Source of the DNA: Gelatoporia subvermispora B
Taxonomy: Eukaryota > Basidiomycota > Agaricomycetes > Polyporales > Gelatoporiaceae
Direction: 5' to 3'
Assembly: GCA_000320605.2 (NCBI GenBank)
Contig: KB445793.1
Coordinates: forward strand, 1,695,122 to 1,759,121
DNA length: 64,000 nt
Part shown: one piece after another, positions 50,795 to 63,545 of the stretch
How positions within the stretch are numbered: position 1 is the stretch's first letter
How the letters are laid out: every line of letters begins with the position of its first letter
Program-made: the position numbers and the translations under genes
Notes under the pieces: model-generated
What the model was told of the DNA's origin: nothing
What the model saw: the letters and a program-made list of their open reading frames with translations, nothing else
Database searches by the model: none

Positions 50795-52237
50795 GTCGTG
50801 CCGCGGGTTGGCAGGTGCGCAGGGTCGGCGTCAAGTTATATGTCTGAGTGGGCAGCGCCCGGTAGGAGACTTGCTCGAGTTTCGAGACATCTTTAAAGTG
50901 AGAAAGCCGGGTAGCCGGAGAGTCCGGTGAGCTCACATCAGGCCTTCCTGCTCCTGATTACGGTAAGCGGCATCATCGCGGCCGGATGTCTCGCTTGTGC
51001 GCCCTGGCTCTCATCTCCAGATTCGTCAATTACCAGCCAATAATATCCCACACATGCCAGTTGGTCAAATCGTCTTTGACCGAGTTTTTCTCATCCTCTG
51101 TCGCCCGAGGGTACATACGATGTCTCCTTCGTGAGACCAATCCTCGGACTGTCTACAAATTTAACCGTCTTAAAACGCGTCAAATGCGAGCTCCTTACAT
51201 TCGATTTTCCGCTCGGATCGTATGAGATGCAGTGCTGGTGGATCATTTGGCATCACGCATTGCCATGTTTGAGCGGACTCAGTGGAAACGTGCATACCGG
51301 TCATGCTCGGATATGCCGGCCCATGCACGTAAAACGTAAAACACATGAGCAGATATGTGGGCAGAGGATACTGGATAACTGTTTGACTTTTTGAACACAC
51401 GCGAGGCACCTATGTGTGCCTCGTTGAGCTACTATGTAGGACACAACATGCATTGTATCATGGCGGCGTAAGCCTGTCTAGTACAACGACTTGTGGCGAT
51501 TGCCCTGCCATTCCCGTGATAAGACACTGATAGGACCCAATTCTCTTCTCGGGTAGTCAGCGGAAGGCTCTGTGACGACGTGATCAACAAGAACATGATG
51601 GACACAAATATTCACAGCGAGGTGTGTCACGTCCGATAAATATCCCCAGGGGAGGGCGTTGTTGACACATACGATAAAGCCCAGTACCTGTTCCCGCAGG
51701 GCATAGATCCAGATGGATCCAAGCGCGTACAGGAACAAGCATTCTCTTCACCAAATCGGCACCGAGCAGGCACATCGATACATTACTATCGCGGAGGGGC
51801 ATCGATTCGGGACGTCTACACTGCTACAGTAGTCTAAATCAACGGAACATCGTCATGGTGCCTTCCAACGTATTAGAGTGATACCTATGATACACCGGAA
51901 CATTCACCACGTTATAATCTGGGTAGCGTTTTTGACATCCAACTACCACCACCCAATACAACTCCGTCTGTTGAACTAGCTTTCTCGAGGTAAGAGAACC
52001 CACGACGCCCGCACTGACGTACACTGTACGCGTCGCGAGCGTGGTTAGGAGCTCACGGAACTTGTTGTTTCAGGAGCTTCTCGCTGCAGCCAAGCCGCGT
52101 CCAGACCGCACGCGTGGAAGCTGCGCGGAACACACAAGTTCGCGACTATAAAGCCGTTCTCCTAGCATGTCCGAGTGCGTGGCTCTGCTCGTCCTCCCAC
52201 CGCACACGTCTTTCCAGTGCTCACGCACGACCGTGCC
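50795..52237. other. divergent promoter region, ligase / peroxiredoxin
   Basis: About 1.44 kb between head-to-head genes. The frames here are short (under 90 codons) and without recognisable domains. It may hold a decayed gene, but none is supported. Confidence 0.4.
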
Positions 52238-53041
52238 ATGCCTCACAGTCACCCGCTCGTGGGCAAGCCTGCCCCGTCGTTCTCGCTCCCTGATGCGAAT
52301 GGCAACACGTACACATTGACGCCAGGCGCAAATGGCGTCCCAGTGGCCCTCTTCTTCTACCCGAAGTCAGGTACGCTCCTGTGATACAAAGGCTCGTTGC
52401 AACAGCACTCAAGGGGCTTGACACAGGGTCATTTGGCTGCACAAAGGAGGCGTGTCAGTTCCGGGATGCGCTTGCAGGTTTGTATCACTTGCTCCTATCG
52501 CTAGGTCACCTGCCTGACGCGCCTGACCCACAGAGAAGGATCTTTTCAAGCGCACGAAGGTCGAGATCATTGGCATCAGCCCAGACCCCGTTGACAAGCA
52601 GAAGGCTTTTGTCGAGAAGGAGAAACTGACAGTAAGTTGCCTCGAGGCGTAGGGTTCCACGGCGTTAAGTTTGCCCGCAGTACCCGATTCTCAGCGACAG
52701 TAATGGTGAAGCGCGCAAGGCGTACAGCGTCGGGAAGGGTATACTTGGGCTGGTGGATGCCCGTGTCACCTTCGTCATCGATTCGAAGGGCGTCGTCCGG
52801 TACGCACATGATTGAATCTTGTAGCTGGACGCTGGACATTTACCCGCTTGCCAGGGATGCTCTCGATGCGACCATGAACTACAACGCGCACCTCAAGTTC
52901 GTCACGAAGTGGCTGGACAAGCTGGAGGCTGAGGACAAGAAGGCCAATGAGACGACCGCTGACCCAGCACCTGCTCCAGCAGCAGGTGGTGAGTCAGAAG
53001 TTCCCGCTACGACTGCCCCTGCCGTGACTGCATCTGCATGA
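52238..53041 (+). CDS. peroxiredoxin, PrxQ/BCP type (Dot5-like)
   Basis: Thiol peroxidase that reduces H2O2 and organic peroxides. Exons 52238-52370, 52427-52477, 52534-52631, 52681-52799, 52855-53041; 195 residues. Thioredoxin-fold features: PAPSFSLPDANGNTYTL, VALFFYPKSGSFGCTKEAC, FKRTKVEIIGISPDPVDKQK, YPILSDSNGEARKAYSV, GLVDARVTFVIDSKGVVR. The peroxidatic Cys in FGCTKEAC and a resolving Cys five residues later are the PrxQ/BCP signature. The usual Pro/Thr before the Cys is replaced (SGSFGC rather than TPGC), which deserves checking for activity. The tail is Ala/Pro/Thr-rich. A nuclear role like yeast Dot5 is possible but not shown. Convergent with TIM9. Confidence 0.88.
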
Positions 53042-53333
53042 GAGGTGCCTTTTGGATGATCATTGTTCTTCGCATAATCTTGTGCTTGCTGCATCTAATA
53101 CGTGATGTGTGTTGTATACGATAATTGATCATTGTTCTAGTTCGGTACCTGTCGCCGGTTACTTCTCATTCTGTACGCTTGAGTTGACACAAAGCAAAAC
53201 AGTCTCGTGAACACACGTAAGTGGAGGGGAGTTGGTTTCGCAATGCGACATTGTAAGGTTGCATGGGAAAGCGGCAAGACAATATACAGAAAGCGTCGAC
53301 GAGAAAATCAGGCTGCAATAGATCGGCTATAGA

Positions 53334-53761
53334 TTACTTGTTCGCTGCGTTCATCGCATCTGCGGACCAGAATATGAGGAACAGTCAAGGAACATACGCA
53401 TATTTACTCACCGGCATTGTGTTCCGCGAACCGCGCTCCCACCCGCTCCGAGTGTTTCAGGAACTTGTCCGTGCAGTTGAGGACGCACTGCTCCTGCTCA
53501 GCCGGATCTGTCAGCATACCGTATTCCATTCTGATCGTCAGAAACGCACCTCTTTTGACGAGAGCGCCTTGCTTGTGAAGTCATTGCAGCACGCGTTGAA
53601 GCAGCGCTCGACGAGGTTCGAGTACATGCGCATGAAGTCCTGCATCTGCGGGGACGTCAGCGCGCAAATTTGCTACGGACGACAAATGCACTTGCCTGCT
53701 TCTTCTCAATGACCTTGCTCATGTGAGTCTGCTCGGCCGCATTGAACCCGGAGAAGTCCAT
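53334..53761 (-). CDS. TIM9: mitochondrial import chaperone Tim9
   Basis: Small Tim protein of the intermembrane space that, with Tim10, carries hydrophobic precursors to the TIM22 complex. Exons 53761-53696, 53645-53550, 53493-53412, 53359-53334; 89 residues, the family size. The twin CX3C motifs are CFNAC and CVLNC, joined by a helix ([15 protein letters not shown]). The start [20 protein letters not shown] is typical of Tim9. The first intron begins with GC (CAG before GCAAGTGC), a GC-AG intron; no GT donor gives a usable frame. Divergent from the DAHP synthase gene. Confidence 0.93.
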
Positions 53762-54143
53762 GATGGCGAGTAAGAGAATATGCGGATGGGGGTGGAGGAG
53801 GTCGACCGTGGTGTCGGTCGAGAGACTCGTCGGGCGCTTGCTCGGTCTTAGCCAGCCACGTGCGTCCGATCTTGACATTTGTGGGCGTCTAAACGGAGAG
53901 CGTTTACCCCGCGTTGAGTCACTTTCACCGAAGTTCTCCTGCTCCCACCCTCCCCGACTGCATCGGCAGTTTGCACAGGCTGCGTCTATCCGAATTGCCA
54001 TACAACGCTCTAGATCTGTCTCTGATTTGGAACTCACAACAGTGAGTATAAATGCGCGGCCATGGTCGCCCCAGCTCGCCAGTTCGCCGCCACCCATCGT
54101 ACACTCTCGTATTCACGCAGTCATCCCAGTGCATAACTCGGAT
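53762..54143. promoter_or_regulatory. divergent promoter, TIM9 / DAHP synthase
   Basis: 382-bp head-to-head gap, GC-rich with pyrimidine tracts near 53930-53960. It holds the GCN4-type site listed separately. Confidence 0.5.
53915..53921 (+). promoter_or_regulatory. GCN4/CPC1-type site (TGAGTCA)
   Basis: Perfect 7-bp TGAGTCA palindrome about 223 bp upstream of the DAHP synthase start. This is the binding site of Gcn4/Cpc1, the activator of amino-acid biosynthesis genes under starvation. Context fits aromatic amino-acid synthesis, but one 7-mer alone is weak evidence. Confidence 0.45.
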
Positions 54144-55657
<1,514 letters not shown>

Positions 55658-57830
55658 CGCTGCGGTTGCGCCGCTGAAAACTCGCATATCGCGAGCCGGA
55701 CCATCTAATTTGCCATGTTTTACTAGACGTGTATATCACTGCATCTGTTTTTATTCATCATGTTGCTCGTGTCATGCACAACCTCGACTTATCAGCACAC
55801 CGACAGAGTGTGCAGCGTTAATCTCCTTTGACATTCCACCTGAGTCCCATGACCGTCGCACCTGAAGTTCTCGATCGGAAGCAGTACTTAGCCATCCAAT
55901 TAGCTCCCGCCAGAATTACACGTATATATCCCAGATGCAATACAGGATCTCTACATCATGATTGTGATAGTTGTATATAAACGTACCCCATCGCACCCAC
56001 ATTGCACCCGCAATCATCCCGAATGCATCTATGCAGACAACCCATCGAACCATCCCCACATCCTGTATCACGAAGAGAGTTCTGATGATCTCGCCCGCTT
56101 TGTCCAGCTCAGCTCGCGACACAGATGGATGTATTCCTGCCGCAGATGACATGATACATGGAATCCGCTGTAAACGCGATTGCCCAGGATGAGACCTTGT
56201 GGACGAGAATGAGCTGTGAACGGCCTCGATCGGGTAAGGCACATAGCCATACAACATCCCGCGAACAGCCGCCACAAGCCGCCTGTGACCGGATCTCTAT
56301 GATGCGAACTCATGCAGAACCAAGAGGCGAGAAATGCATATTGCTGAGCAGTATAGCCGCGACGCAATGATTTTCCGGGGCCGTTGTGTCCGACAAGGGA
56401 AGTGTCGCATGGAGGGGAAGCACGGGCAGCCCGACGGAGCGAGCAATGTATTGTCAATGCAAGAGTGCTGAGATGTCTGTGGACGATTGTGGAGCATCGT
56501 ATGGTTTTCCGAAGCCGTGGGCAATTCCATAATGCCACCGCATAAGTGGGGGCTATTATGGAGATTAGACCAAGGCGTTCAGTGGAATAGTCGAAGCGAA
56601 TATCATGTGTCAGAGACACCGAGCTTCACCGCTGTGCTCGTAGAGCTGGGGATTGGGTATCGAAGCAGTCTGACGCAGCCATAGAATATCTTGAACACCG
56701 GTGTAGCGCTTGAATGGTATGTCCACATGGGTAGAGCAGGGCCGAACATGGAAGTTGAGAGAATTTACCACATTTGCGGTGCCGGGGATAACAGCTGCAT
56801 GAACTGTCGTGTATGGACCGCATATCACCGAGGGCGTGCGTTTTCGATATCGACATAGCCTGAAAGACAAGAGCCCTCAGTTTGCGAGGTGTAAGGGGCA
56901 ACAGGAACGTCCAGGAACAGGTACGGTATCTCCTCGACCTGCTGGCAGGCTCATGGATCCACTTTGTCGAACCTCGGAGGGCTGGGTCTGGTCAGGCGCT
57001 GATGTGAGTGTATATACGTCAAGTATGACTGACTGAACTAAAAGGGAGTTGCCGATGTTATGGCAGCAACGCTGCGGATTTGCTCCTGGGCAATGGTATG
57101 TCCGTGCCAGCAAACGAAGATCAGATTGCGTCAAGACACTGGCAGCGACGCTGTGCAATTTCGGAGCCAGTGCCAACTGTATGATGATCTGTGCAGGAAT
57201 GGTCGAATCCTCCCATCCCGAGGGCCGTCCACAAGTGTAAGCTAGTGCATCGCAGACGCTCCGACGCGGTGCTAGACATCGATAGTTCATTGGCACCGGC
57301 TCTGAGGGCGTCAGCGGTAGTTGCAAGAGGCGACGCTGTGCAGTCATCCCGGCGGGCTGTGCGGAGCGCCACGAGCTGGAGTGGTTTGAGGCAATGACAG
57401 ATGGTTGCGAAGTTTGGCGCCTTCAGATTCGAACATTCAATGCGGGTGCTCTTCTTGCAGCGAACCCATCATGCCACCGGCCGAGGAGGGCAACTAGCAT
57501 GTCTGTGCGGGGCGAACAGGAATCTTGTTCGTCGCTGTGGGAGATAGCGCCGCTGGCGAGAGCGGGAGGAGGATATTGTCATAGCAGCTTGGTGCTGTTA
57601 CGATGGCGTCGAAAAAGCAGTATATTTGGGCGGGTATAAGGAGACTTTGAGGAGGAAAATGGGGGTGATCAAGGCACGAGGTGATGATCAGTCCACGGCG
57701 AGCGCGCTCTTAGCTCAACCGCTCGTTCCCCCGTCTCCCACGCTCTCTGCCATTTACTCCCGCCTTCTCCCTCCTCTTCCTCCTCGGTCCCTTCCCCTCC
57801 TTTCCTCCTCCACAGACAGCGTCCGCGACA
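55658..57830. other. gene-poor 2.2-kb stretch
   Basis: Frames up to 183 codons exist on the minus strand at 56068-56619 but show no domain, and the frames do not join by splice sites. A pyrimidine-rich 5' UTR-like tract occurs at 57730-57825, directly upstream of the next start. The rest could be regulatory DNA, a non-coding RNA or a decayed gene. Confidence 0.45.
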
Positions 57831-59238
57831 ATGTCTAACAGTACCAACAGTACTAGCGACGGCTCTGGCGAGATCGAGCTCCCCGCCTACCTCAACCTCC
57901 CGCCACACCTCTCGGCACAGAAGTACTTCTTCGTCTGTACCCTCACCGTCGCAGCGTGGGACACCCTTGTCCTCACTCCCCGGACATGGCGGCTGCTTCG
58001 GACGAAGGAATGGCCTTTGCTTAAGCTCATGTACCACTTCCTGAGGCTCTTCATGCCTATGGAGTTCTCGGTAGTCGGTGCGTACGGCCGTTCATGCGCT
58101 CGCGACGAGCGTTCTTATGCTGCTATCAGGTGTCGCATTCTTTGACACTCAGTGGACACTTTCGGTGAGCGACGCTTACCTGCTACTCATACGCTGTACT
58201 AACTGTATATCGCAGAAATGCAATCACTTCTTCCTCTTCGAGCCGATCTGCACGGCTGTCCTCCTGGCTGTCTGCTCCGCCGTTCACTGCATCCGTATCT
58301 GGGCTATCTACGACAAGAAGCGGCCAATGATGTATGCTATGGGATCTCTTTGGGCCTTCCAGGTTGTCGTTACCGCTATCTGCTGTGGTTTCTACCGGGG
58401 TAAGAATTCGCGCGTCACAACGCTTCACATCATCTCACGCGCTTGCAGTCACCCCTCTCCTGGATGGGCAGGGTTGCATCGCTGAGCCCAAAGCCGCGTG
58501 GGTCGGTATCTACTGGCTCTCTGCAACCATCCTCTACACTGTCACTGTGAGCACCCCTGATATGTCCAGTGATCGACATGCCTAACGCCCGTTGCCCTCA
58601 CAGCTCGTGATGGCTGTCAAGCGCTCCCTCCGCTCGCTCGAGCTCAAGCGCATCTCGTACTGGAAGCTCATGCTCCGTGACGGTCTCAACCTCTACGCCG
58701 CCGTCTGGCTCGTCAACATGGTCAACATGCTTTTCTGGTTCATCATCACTCCAACTGGTCCGGAGGACCCCATTCGCACCATCGTCACTAGGTAGGCATC
58801 CGCAGCATATGGATCCCACGTTGACGCTGATCAGGATCACGTAGCATGACCGCTGTGCTCACCACCTCCATGTCAATGCGCCTCATCCTCTGTGTCCGTG
58901 GAACTCTCAAGCGTGGTGGCGGCTTCGCCGTCAACTCGGCCGCCCGCTCCGGCTCTAATGGCACCACGCACGTCGTCTCGCAGAGCCGCGCCGCGCCTGC
59001 GCAGACCAACCCTATCCTCTCCATCACCAGCCAGGGCGCCGCACCCGTTGCCGTCCCGCTCTCCGAGAAGAACGTAGACTGGGCAGACAAGAGCAGCGTC
59101 GGCGAGTCTAAGCACGAGAACATGGGGATCTACCAGGTCGAGTCTGCGGACAACGAGGTTGCCTCGATAGGCAGCGACGAGGGCGTGAAAATTCATATCG
59201 AGACCGAGACCGACTTCAACGAGGTGCCAAAGAACTGA
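57831..59238 (+). CDS. multi-pass membrane protein, DUF6533-like
   Basis: Exons 57831-58077, 58130-58164, 58216-58399, 58449-58546, 58604-58791, 58845-59238; 381 residues. About six to seven hydrophobic segments lie in the first 270 residues, for example YFFVCTLTVAAWDTLVL, FLFEPICTAVLLAVCSAVHC, WAFQVVVTAICCGFY, WLSATILYTVTLVMAV, VNMVNMLFWFIITPTG. The opening layout (short N-terminus, WDTLVLTPRTWRLL, KLMYHFLRL) resembles the DUF6533 family, which is expanded in mushroom-forming fungi and has no assigned function. The C-terminal 110 residues are cytoplasmic-like, Ser/Asn-rich and acidic at the end. No neighbours suggest its role. Confidence 0.75.
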
Positions 59239-59971
59239 GCGGCGTGTTTTTCTTGTCTCTGCGTGGAGGGTGTATGTGCCGCGGATGGGATGGCTGGGAC
59301 ATTTTCGGAAACTCGATCTATTGCTGCTACAATCTGGTTCTCTTAGTTACTGCCACGAAGGGGGTGTGTGTGAGATATGTAGGTTGTATTTATCTGTGCT
59401 GGTATAGTAGTCTTGCGCTTTGATGTTATCATAGAGAAACGTATCACGATGAGTTGTACATATCTGCCTGAACCTCCCTCGTGCTATTGTCGGCTTCAGC
59501 ACCTGGCACATGGTACGTTCCGTGCCTTTCTCCGATCGGACTGTTCTTCGCCTGAGGTAGCCTCATGCACGTCGCCACAATCGAATCATGATTCGTAGTA
59601 AGCTCCGTGCACATCGCAGAGATGCGAACTCGTGTTCGATGGTGTCGAATCGTTCAGTATAGTATTCCCATGCCGGGTTGTTTGCGAAGCATGTCGAATG
59701 CGTCGAACGTTACAGACGGCAATAGGTTGACCGATCTCATCTCGATCAGGGCCGGTCAATCCGATCAAGAATGGCAGTAGCGAGCACCGCTATTTCACCA
59801 ATGACGACAAGGCGTTCGTTTGCAGTTCCAGACGAGGTCTTGTGTAGTGACTGCGCCGCTCCTCGCACTTACACCAGAGTTATGCAGAGGTGCTCGAGCA
59901 AGACAAGAAATGTGTACATACATATGCAGAACTTGCCGAACTTGAGATTACCCTCTCTCTCTCTCTTTTGT
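59239..59971. other. intergenic
   Basis: About 730 bp. A (TC)n run occurs at about 59952-59968. Nothing else recognised. Confidence 0.4.
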
Positions 59972-60783
59972 TCACGTCCGCGCTTGCCATGATAGCTGTT
60001 CGACTACACAACTTCTGTCTCCAGCTCCGTTAACTCTCCACTCCGAGTTCGAGTTATATTGCACCTTCAGGGTGGGGTGGCGCAACGCTGGGAGTCGCCC
60101 CGCCGTCCGCTGAGCGACCAGTTTAACATCGAGCCCGCGGAGAAGTTGTTGCACACTCCTAAGTTGATCATCCTCTTCTTCATCTTCGTCGTGTTTCAAC
60201 AGGCCTTCTGACACACAGAGACTAAACTCGAGGTTGGAAACGCTGAGGCAGGGATCAAGCAGGCAGAGGGTTTTGTCCTAGAAAAATCGAAACATACTCG
60301 TTCTGAGAGATATATCCAACACTGGCGAAGCTCACATCCCTGATTTACTCCCAGTCATTGCTGTCTATGCCCCCGTCACACCTGAGGTCGAGCTTGATGT
60401 CCGTAAGACCGGAGGCACAGGTATCGAAAACGCTAATGAGCTGACCGGGACTCCCCTCGCCGGGAAGTGTGGAGACGGTGATGCGAGGTTTGATATCCTT
60501 TACAATGTCCGTATACCAGTCCGGATCGTAGAAAAAGGTATCCATGACCAGATGGTCTACTTCGCATGTCAGCCCTGCCGCATAGCCTATGCTGTTTTCC
60601 TGATGTAGATAACACCCTATACGTCTGGTTGGAAGTTTCAACCCATTCGATCAGGCCACTTAGGACATTTTTGCGCGTTCTGGGCATCAAGCAAGCATTG
60701 TTATCGGTTGAAGAGGACTTGTAAGAAGTATCGGAAGGCTCCAGCTTCCGCAGACTCGCAAGATCCGCTGAGCGTTTGGTCAA
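59972..60783 (-). pseudogene. F-box/LRR-type protein remnant (probable)
   Basis: Three minus-strand frames can be linked loosely: 60783 to about 60640 (DLASLRKLEPSDTSYKSSST...VLSGLIEW), 60600-60345 (TCEVDHLVMDTFFYDPDWYT...TLPGEGSPGQLISVFDTC) and 60245-59972 (VSNLEFSLCVSEGLLKH, acidic, QLLRGLDVKLVAQ). The style (short strand-turn segments ending with an acidic Asp/Glu run) recalls the C-terminal half of mushroom F-box proteins. No F-box or clear start lies upstream before the neighbouring gene at 61025, so it looks 5'-truncated. It could also be an unrelated small gene. Low certainty. Confidence 0.3.
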
Positions 60784-61024
60784 TGAACTGCCTTGCTGGC
60801 GTCAATGTTCGCGGAGACACGAATAATTCGAATATATCTGGGTCATGGCTAGTTTGTCATTGGTGACTAATGAGAATGCGTACATTGAAGACCAGCGAAG
60901 AGCTCGATGCATACGGGACGATACACAAATGAGAAACGCTGTTCGAAGCACACTGGTAGGAGTCCTGAACGATACAAATACACTAGAAATACACAAGATC
61001 AACTGCCCAACGGTGTGCACTTGA

Positions 61025-62812
61025 TCAATCTTCGTTCTTCCACGCATCCTCCCACCCGAGCGCACTCCTATCCCATACGCCGTTCTCCTGCCCATGCGAC
61101 ACCCACCCAAGTATGTCCATTACTACACCTGCAGCACGCACGAAGATCGTGCCATCCATCCTGCTCGTACCCTCGTGTGTCTCGCGGCCCTCTGTATCAA
61201 ATGCACCGATGGCCCCGCCGGCCGGAGTCGTCCCATACTTTTGCGCTGCGTAGCAGAGAGCGCGGAGCGCCTTAGGGGTGTGCGCGTCTGGGCAATGTAC
61301 AACCGCTGCCACGAGCGTGGGCCAGGGGTTCACGCTCTCGTTGTCGCGTGGGTCGCCTAGTGCAGCACCGTCCGGTGCGGGGTACCCGTCAGTGCCGCAT
61401 GGCGGGCGCGGAGTGGCGCTGTAAGACATGAGGAGATCAGGCTTGATGACGGGACGTCCACGGGTGGTCATGATCAGGAGGAAGGCCGCGGGAACGCCTC
61501 TGAGGAGGGCAACCTTCGATTGAGCACTCGGGAGCACCTTGATGAGTGATGGGAGGAAGAGCGATGCGTTAAGCAGATGCATGAGGAAAAAGTCGAGGCG
61601 TGGCTTGCGCCCGGGCTTCCCTGAGCCCGCAAGAAGTAGCGTCGCAACCCAGAGAGCTTCTTCGACTTTCTCGTCGAACTCTACTTGGCCACGCTCAGCG
61701 TCGACCTCCCACTGTGCAGAGAGGCGCTTGATCTCTGCGGAGCGGCCGTCTTTCAAAGCATCCCTGAAGCGTTGGTTAATCAATGCATCATTGTCGTACG
61801 GCATGACGGGTGTCATGGCCTGAGAGTCGTAGGCCTGTCTCAAGATAGCCAACAGTGATTGGCCCTTGGAAGGGTGACGGTGGCCGGGAACGGTCGACTT
61901 GACCCCATTGATCGATTGAGACTCAGAACTAAAATCGAAAATCTCCGGCGCAAGGGGTGAGTGAACAGCCGTTTGTGCGAGAGCTTGACTTGAACGTATA
62001 AACGGATCTTCCGGAAATATTCGTAAACCGAGCATGTCCACATACCTTGAGCGAGCATAGGTGGGCTGTTGAATTCGACGGCATTCTGTAGAATGAGGCT
62101 ACGAGTAAGTATACGTACGGGATCTAAAGAATTGCATCATTATACCCCGATCTGTATCCAGGGGTGTACTCTGATACAACGAAACAAGTGAGTCAAGAAG
62201 TTATTGTGACAATGATCACCATACGAAACTTACGCGCCGCCATAAAATCTGCAGTACATCTGTGCGCCGTTTGCATTGGCTTCGGAGCTGAAGACGTATC
62301 GTTCTAGGGCCTCTCCAATTCCATACTTCGCCACCTCCGATTTAAAGAACTCGAGGTAGTTCGCGTAATATCTGTATAATTCGATATTGATAACGCCTCC
62401 GCAAAATGTACAGCTGTGACATACTTGTCTTGGCCAAGATACTCGGGCCAGTTCTGAGTCCCGATTTCGACCTCTTGTCGCTCTACGACGCCCGACTTCT
62501 TGTCCACAGTGAATATGTCATTTAGCCCTTTCGCTTCATCATCATATATTGCTTGCAATAGTTTGGAAGAAGCCCCGAGATCGTAGACGGCGAGAATGCT
62601 GCCACGTGACATATTTCGTCACGAAACGTTCATGCAAGTGGAGGAATGACGGACTGGTGACTGAGATGGTTGTGAAACCCAACCTTTCCCCAAAAGCAAT
62701 GGTGCCTGTTGCGATCCTCTTCGAGCAGACGTTCCGCGGTGGCTTTTGATTCCGGCGTAGCCCCGGGGAAGTTCAAAAGACCTTGACTGATAGTCGACGG
62801 CAAGGTAGACAT
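61025..62812 (-). CDS. questin-oxidase-like protein (DUF4243)
   Basis: Six exons: 62812-62655, 62598-62425, 62371-62234, 62170-62146, 62085-62046, 61983-61025; 497 residues. Family signatures: the N-terminal HNHLSHHILAVYDLGASSKLL block; QIGNAVEFNSPPMLAQAL and QTAVHSPLAP; near the C-terminus, VVHCPDAHTPKALRALCYA. Questin oxidases of filamentous fungi (e.g. aflatoxin-cluster AflY, GedK) do Baeyer-Villiger-type ring cleavage in polyketide pathways. Here no polyketide synthase or other pathway gene is visible, so the native substrate is unknown. The small exons (25 nt, 40 nt) keep the conserved middle in frame. Confidence 0.85.
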
Positions 62813-63545
62813 TTTGACCGGGGAGCTTGTCCTGGATTTGACTTGACCTAGACGATGGAGGCTACTGCGAGATCTTACTTGCGGGTTATAAGCGATAGCA
62901 TGGATGTGAGAGAGCTGACGAAGGCAGGGGCGCATGACAGTAGCAGCAGCGTGATGGAGCTTTCATGATTCCCCGGTCCGGGGATGCGATCATACATAGG
63001 GGCGCTTGCTTCGTAAGTGGCTCCGACTAAGTGCTCAACACATAAGCGCCATTTCGATATTCGAAAGCGCTAAACATCCATTATTCCTTCCAATGATGCA
63101 AATTCCAAGTGACATTGCCATATTATCCTGAACCAAAAACATGCAAACAGTCTCGTGTAGATGCGACTAGTACAAATGCGACGACGAGCAGGGTGCGTGC
63201 GTATGCATGCGCATACCAGAAAGCGATAGGACGTACGTGCACAACGCAACTTCGACAGGGATCCAACAGGGGGCATCGACGTGTGATGGGTGTAGGCGGT
63301 AGCGGACATAGCATAGCATAGCTTAGCGGAACAAATAGCAGCGAAAAAGTGAAGCGGCGAAGCGTGTCCGCTCGGAGGCATACAGTCCTGCGGCTAACTT
63401 CTCCCCGGATAGTCCTATTCATACACTGATGTGCACATTAGGCACAACGTACGGGCTAGCGCACGCGGGAGCGCTCTGACCCCGAGCGCGCCGCGCAGCT
63501 TGCGCCAATTTATGCGTAGTACTGTGCGAGAGAAATGGCTGCAGC
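62813..63545. other. intergenic between questin-oxidase-like gene and MPS1
   Basis: About 730 bp between two minus-strand genes. A short GCATA direct repeat (three units) lies at about 63307-63322. No gene seen. Confidence 0.4.

Noticed and set aside
56068..56619. 183-codon minus-strand frame
   Set aside because: No domain, no codon-use contrast, many Cys/His/Arg as in random frames, and no flanking exons that join.
59950..59970. TC-rich run as a possible transposon end
   Set aside because: Simple dinucleotide run without inverted repeats or target-site duplication.
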